Positions 59,201 to 64,000 of a DNA stretch of 64,000 bases are shown here, piece after piece. Source of the DNA: Sambucus nigra (lineage: Eukaryota; Streptophyta; Magnoliopsida; Dipsacales; Adoxaceae). The number at the start of each line of letters is the position of its first letter. The first letter of the stretch is position 1. The notes below the pieces were generated by a model that worked only from the letters and a program-made list of their open reading frames with translations, had not been told where the DNA came from and made no database searches. The position numbers and the translations under genes are program-made. The DNA lies in the NCBI GenBank assembly GCA_949130495.1, contig OX422208.1, forward strand, positions 639,696,523-639,760,522. Reading direction: 5' to 3'.

Positions 59201-59242
59201 GTCGCTGCGCTACACTCTACATCTTTGCCTTTGGATTAAATC
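56211..59242. other. Unrecognised interior of the Tekay-type element
   Basis: Three kilobases in place of RT, protease and gag, with no family motifs found on either strand. The 136-codon plus frame at 58266-58676 and its opposite frames look random. It may be highly decayed interior or unrelated filler captured during rearrangement. Confidence 0.4.
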
Positions 59243-60147
59243 CTTGACCAACGGACCTAAAATTCAAAATCCCCAAATTCATATAAATTGAAAACCTAGT
59301 TCATCAGTGTTCAATTTAAACATTCAAATCCCCGATTTAATCATCACTGTTCATTATAAATTCATCCTAATTTATGTGTTCCAACATTACCGTTCATCAA
59401 AGTTCCATAAAATTCAAGGTGTTTATTATCTACACTAACGTGAACATGATTATTGCTAAAAGACAGCAAGAATTAAACACTTGCCTCAGGAAAAAAGGTT
59501 TGATCCATTGATGTAGTTGGTATGGTTACGATCCTCGTTATTCGATCTACGCGGTGGTCTTGGTGGTGTAAAAGGTCCACTGGTGGTGGTTCTGGCCCTA
59601 GAAATCTCTCATCCTCCTTCCTCCTTTTGACCTCTCTATGTCTAACCCTAATAGCCCTAATCTAAACCATGTACATGATATATTAACCCTTAAATTTTCT
59701 TCACTAATCTAACTCCAAAAATACATATTACTAAAACACCCTCATGGGATGCCGATTACGCCTAAAACTATCTCAGGACCCAAACTAAACTCCCAGGTAG
59801 ACTTTTCTGACTATATCGACCCTTCTGGATCCAGTGGAGCACTCTAAATGACCATTTGGGAAACTTATAAATATTTCACTTTTTATTCTATTAATTTAGT
59901 CCTCACATGCGCATCCCGACTTAATTAACGTATTTGTCGTATTTCTCACTCGTGAAAATTTTCATAAATTCTCTATCGTATATTACCTTATTCACTCAGT
60001 AATATTCAATATATTTCTCATCAAGAAATACCATCCCTTATCTCGCTAGTTAATATTTATTTTAATCTCGATTAATTATCAATTAATTTCCCATATTTAA
60101 TTTAATTAATCTAATATTTAAAAAACATAAAAATACGGGGTGTTACA
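59243..60147 (-). repeat. Truncated 5' LTR of the Tekay-type element (905 bp)
   Basis: It matches 54266-55229, starting at CTTGACCAAC and ending ACGGGGTGTTACA. The remaining two thirds of the LTR, including the motif cluster, are missing. Confidence 0.88.
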
Positions 60148-61335
60148 TTAATTCCTAGCTAAAACAAAGCAGAATGAATTATATCATTTAGGTGAGGGGA
60201 ATTTCAATTTTAAAATGTAGTTTTTCCAAGATCAATAGACGACAGCAGGGATCTTCGAATTAATCTCCCTAATTAGACAACTCCTACTCTTTGGCAATGG
60301 AGTATTTAAAAGACGACCAACTACGGTTATCACCTCAAATCCCATTTTTTCCACCAAGTTGGTGGTTAGTACGAAGACTCATTAAAAATCACCAATCCTA
60401 GACAAGGTAAAAACAAATGATTTGACAAGTTCGCGTTGGAGTAGCTTTTAATTTTAGCCTCGTTAAGAGGTTTTCAATATGCTATGTGATATCCTAAGGC
60501 CAACGTCTACTTGATTTTAAATTGAATGTGATGGCTCGGGATATGAAAATTCTAGGTTGATTAGTGATTTTTGAGCCAAGAAAGGGTGATGAAATTCTCA
60601 CCTTATCTTGCACACGGTTTTTCCCTTAAGACAATTTATGTAACATGCTAATTTAAATGGGAAATTAAATCATGTACCAGCACACAAAAACGTACCTCCA
60701 GCACGGACTTTTTTACGATCACTTCGTTATGTTAGGCCAAAGTTTAAGTTGACATCGATCTAAGGGAAACATCGCCTACGTTTCAATTGTCTCCGAGAGT
60801 TCCTTGTGCTCGTGACAAGATTGCACAAGTTTTCTTCACGTTCGATCACTGTTGCACACTTTTTTCGCAATTTTGTTCACTTTTGCCTCTCTGTCTCTCT
60901 CTTTTTGAATGTTCTTCTAGAAAAAAAATACAAAAGAAACTACATCAAACGTAAAGTGTGACACAATAAAAAAAAAGGTAATAAATAAATAAGAAAATAA
61001 GTTAACACGACACACGCACTAGTGGTGTATTTCACACAAAAAATAACAATGCACACTAAAGAAATAATTTTTTTTATTTTCTGGAAATGGAAAAATTACT
61101 ACTAGGAAAAAAACATATTTTTTTTTAATATTTCAAATTTTTATGTACTTTTGTGAGAAACTTGTACTAAAACTATTTTTTCTTTGTAAAAGTTAAATCT
61201 GATTTTTTTTTATTAAGTAAATAAAGAAGAAAATATTAGATGCTGATATTTTTTTTTATTTTTATCATTGTTTTTAACAAAAATGCGAAAAAAACTAATC
61301 TAAAAGTCCCGACTTCTTTTTTTTAAAGAATTGTC
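60148..61335 (-). other. Athila leader, distal part
   Basis: Non-coding, with A/T homopolymers between 60900 and 61320. It runs from the PBS to the Tekay-type insertion point and would continue at 52378. Confidence 0.5.
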
Positions 61336-61340
61336 AAATC

Positions 61341-61356
61341 CTGGGCAACGACGTCA
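61341..61356 (-). other. Athila-like primer-binding site (tRNA-Asp type)
   Basis: The minus strand reads TGACGTCGTTGCCCAG, a decayed form of TGGCGCCGTTGCCGGG, the site complementary to tRNA-Asp used by Athila-type elements. Confidence 0.7.
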
Positions 61357-62400
61357 AATACTTCTTTGTCAATTACAAAATACCGTAAGTGCACGGGCTA
61401 TTATAGAATAGCGAGTGTAAGTACGAGTCAAACCCACGGAGATTTGATAATTTTTTCGTTCAAAATAATTATGACTGTCCAACTAGAAAAAATAGTTTTA
61501 CAAAGAAGATGAAAATTTAAACTAAGTTAACACAAACTAAAAGTGTGAATATGAAATATACAAGTAAGTGTGTGAGAAAACTAGGACGCTGTATCCATTT
61601 ATCACGTTAAACTAATATTATATAATAATTTAAACTCCCCATTCCCGATTTTATAACTCAAATTTAACTGAATCTTGTCGTATTTAATTTGAAAAATAAC
61701 ACGGTTAAATTCACAATAAAAATAACGTCTCTAAATTTAAACGGCTAAAATTCATATTCCTTTAAAAAGGTCACTTTTAAATTTCAAAGTATAGTCTTCA
61801 AGCATGGACTATCAAAAAGTACTCATACATAAAAAAAAAATTCAAATAAAGTCAAATGTTTAAAACACTCCCCTGTCGTTTTAAATGAATACCAAATTTT
61901 TAGAACTTTTAGAACATTTCAAAAAATAAAGACGAATTTAAACTACACACAATATTAATCAAGAATAATAAATTTCACACAATCCTAGTAAAGAAATTAA
62001 GCTAGCATCATTTAAGATAAAAGATAAATGCAACAATTAATACTAATTCTCATTAATGAAACAAAATTTCAAAAATAATCGAGTCTTATAATTAATCTTG
62101 ACGAAATTTCTCTTACAAAATAATTCTTGACCCTCAATAAAAATATACTCTCAAAATAAAATAACCAAGCTCTCTCTAAAAAACTTCTCCCCAAATAATG
62201 AGCTCAAGGGTCCTATATATAAGGCAAGGGGTGAGGTATTTAGATTAGTATAAAAACCTATTTAATTGATTTAAAATTGACTTTAAAAATCCAAAACCAA
62301 TTAAAATAGGATATTGCACGAAATTGTTATTTTAAACAAAAAAGGGAACATTTTATTGGTGGGGTTCGAATTTGAGGTTATCTGGTGGGATATTTCTTGA
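61357..62400 (-). mobile_element. 5' LTR of the Athila-like element
   Basis: The inner edge is set by the PBS. The inner part has the plus-strand text ACCGTAAGTGCACGGG and CGAGTGTAAGTACGAG common in plant gypsy LTR ends. A TATA box lies at 62214-62221. The outer edge is uncertain (62.3-62.6 kb), since no second LTR copy was found and Retand pol text begins near 62670. Confidence 0.6.
62214..62221 (-). promoter_or_regulatory. TATA box of the Athila-like LTR
   Basis: The minus strand reads CCTTATATATAGGACC, with about 860 bp of R/U5 to the PBS. Confidence 0.5.
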
Positions 62401-62669
62401 AACTCACGAAACTTATCATCTCAAATCACTTGTTTTCAGACTAAAAATCTGAAACTCACAAAGTCATACAGGAAGTTTTAGAAATTATTCTTGTTGGTTC
62501 GAAGATTTAGATTAATTTAACTTTGTCTGTCTATTTGTGAGATTTACGATATTTCTTATTCCCCCGAAAAAATACAAAAAAGGAAACCAACTACAAAAAA
62601 ATTAACAATCTTTCATTGATATTGATAAATACGCTCTACAACGATAGTAGAAATTTTAATTCATGATTG

Positions 62670-64000
62670 TTAATAATATTTCCTCAAATGCTCAATATTC
62701 CAAGGGCTCTTGAATTGCTCTCCTTCTAGGGTTTGTTGGAAATAAGTACCTGGTAAGACGACCTCAATAATACGATATAGACCATACCAATAAAAATGCA
62801 ACGCCGTGTGTGGAGCACAAGCAATACGATATAGATTCTACTCTCCTATTGTAGAATCTAATTATGTGTTTCTTGTGCTCCACACACGGCGTTGCATTTT
62901 TTCTCACTTTTTCTACCAATTATAAGTCTAGTGTTCTCATGATATCACTTTTAGGAGAGTTAAAATTGAGCACTCTGTGATTAGATAAGCCAATTTTCAT
63001 AGAGACCACAACACCTGTTCTAAATGCCAATATGTAAAGAGTTTCACCGGTAACGGTCCTCGATGTGGTTCTAAAGGCCCAAAGCATGTTGTGTATTTCG
63101 TTAATACAGTTTCCTTTAGCATAATCTAGCCTCTTCTTCAAGCCATCAATGAGTTTCTTATTAGTTATTTCCATTTGGCCATTGCATGGAGGGTGCCCAA
63201 GAGAAGAATGCATTTTTGGATTTTGGACTGGATGCAATAGTCCTCAAATTTTTGGTTCTCAAAATGAATTCCATAGTATATAATAAAGACAAATGACATA
63301 CCATGGCGATATATGATGTTCTTCCATATAACCTGGAAGAGACTCTCATAGGTCATTTTAACCAGTGGTTCATCTTCCACCTATTTGGTGTAGTAGTCTA
63401 TAGCAACGATAAAATACTTAAACACTCCCCTTGTATTCGATAAAGGGTTGACTAAGTATATACCCCATATAGAAAAAGTTTATGGAGATGTGATTGGTGT
63501 CAGATCAACCCCCAGTCTTCTATGTATGATGGCAAACTTTTGGCATTTATTGCATCACCTAACATGTGAAGCACAATCCGCCTTCATGGTTTCCCAGTAA
63601 TATACGTCTATGGATACCTATCGTACCAGCGATTGTTCTGATGAATGAGATCTACATGATCCTTCGTGTACATATTCATTAAATTCACCTCAGAAGGATG
63701 AACACATCGAGTAAAGAGATAATAAATCCACTTTTATACAAAGCCCTCATTTTAATACGTAGCAAACAGCTTTGTATATCAATTTTCCATCTTCCTTTGG
63801 GTCTTCAGGCAAGGATCCACTTTCAATATACCCCTTGATAGTATCCATCTATGAGGGGCCCAAGTCTATTATAATTAGACTAATAATTTCTTTATCAATA
63901 ATTCTACTTGTTAGAATCTCCACCGGAATGGTCTTTCTTAATTATGTTCTGGTCACTATGGTTAACCGAGTAAGTGTATCTGCTCAGGTGTTTTTAATTT
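62670..64000 (-). pseudogene. int: Retand/Tat-like gypsy integrase, degenerate, cut by window end
   Basis: On the minus strand from 64000: linker after RNase H (SLPEDPKEDGK), integrase zinc region YYWETMKADCASHV then CNKCQKF near 63540-63605, with a TGA between; core VAIDYYTK then TAG where Trp is expected (near 63390); WKNIIYRHGMS; LGHPPCNGQMEITNKKL with the catalytic Glu; MLWAFRTTSRTVTGET and LAFRTGVVV. The C-terminal block WYGLYRIIEVV, then SPWNIEHLRKYY, is at 62680-62790. Between them about 60 residues are missing and a foldback element sits at 62792-62901. RT and RNase H lie beyond the window. Confidence 0.87.
62792..62901. mobile_element. 110-bp foldback element or hairpin
   Basis: Perfect 30-bp inverted arms at 62792-62821 and 62872-62901 (AAAAATGCAACGCCGTGTGT...). 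A second perfect 10-bp stem lies inside (TAGATTCTAC at 62832-62841, GTAGAATCTA at 62851-62860) with a 9-base loop. TACCAAT occurs on both sides (62785-62791 and 62914-62920). It interrupts Retand integrase text. It is either a small foldback/MITE or a captured palindrome; there is no coding capacity. Confidence 0.8.

Larger units (their letters stand above)
52379..60147 (-). mobile_element. Rearranged Tekay-type (chromovirus) gypsy element
   Basis: A complete 3' LTR (52379-55229), purine tract and integrase-chromodomain text are on the minus strand; the other end is only the first 905 bp of an LTR (59243-60147). U5, PBS, gag, protease and RT are not seen. Flanks are GTAGT left and TTAAT right, so there is no target duplication. 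Deletion or recombination has removed much of it. Matching LTR parts differ by about 6-7% over 108 bp compared by eye. It sits in the leader of the Athila-like element. Confidence 0.82.

Noticed and set aside
61357..61450. Conserved coding or RNA element at ACCGTAAGTGCACGGG
   Set aside because: This text is common at the inner ends of plant gypsy LTRs and is explained by the adjacent tRNA-Asp-type PBS.

Overview
The window is plant nuclear DNA, almost certainly from a eudicot, and consists of repeats. It is AT-rich and contains Ty1-copia, Ty3-gypsy (Athila-, Tekay- and Retand-like), L1-type LINE with RNase H, En/Spm (CACTA) and satellite sequence. I found no intact host gene, tRNA or rRNA gene. 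All coding regions are transposon genes broken by stop codons or frameshifts. Species cannot be told from the sequence.

Layout, left to right. 1-2666: partial Tekay-type gypsy LTR, cut by the window edge. 2667-5265: degenerate copia gag, primer-binding site and LTR (minus). 5266-6459: unassigned, with weak ~60-bp repeats. 6460-10850: satellite A, ~117-bp monomers. 10851-13440: satellite B, ~167-bp monomers. 13441-16496: unassigned AT-rich DNA holding one small TIR element. 16497-62400: one old Athila-like gypsy element on the minus strand, split into pieces by later insertions. 62400-64000: 3' end of a Retand/Tat-like gypsy pol (minus), itself hit by a foldback element.

The Athila shell is readable piece by piece from right to left: LTR and tRNA-Asp-type PBS (about 61.3-62.4 kb), leader, gag (50.5-52.1 kb), protease and start of RT (49.4-50.5 kb), rest of RT and RNase H (32.7-33.9 kb), integrase (16.5-17.7 kb). 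Its breaks are explained by three insertions. (1) A rearranged Tekay-type gypsy element at 52379-60147, in the leader. (2) A 15.5-kb element at 33947-49420 with ~3.3-kb LTRs and no recognisable retroviral genes (LARD-like), in the RT, flanked by CCTAG; it carries an L1 LINE at 38564-44002. (3) Between RNase H and integrase, an orphan LTR plus PBS, which holds a CACTA transposon (18752-32593, target duplication GCT), which in turn holds a nearly complete SIRE/Maximus-type copia element (20115-30079, target duplication GGGTC). The chain Athila > orphan LTR > CACTA > copia is four levels deep.

Two signals look least ordinary. First, the satellite A monomer is itself built from six ~19.5-bp dyads of the form GRYC-N6-GRYC, so the half-sites recur about once per DNA helical turn across 4.4 kb. 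Second, LTRs of at least four unrelated retroelement families in this window carry clusters of the same palindrome-like motif (TCGTTYRAACGA), in three of them upstream of a TATA box.
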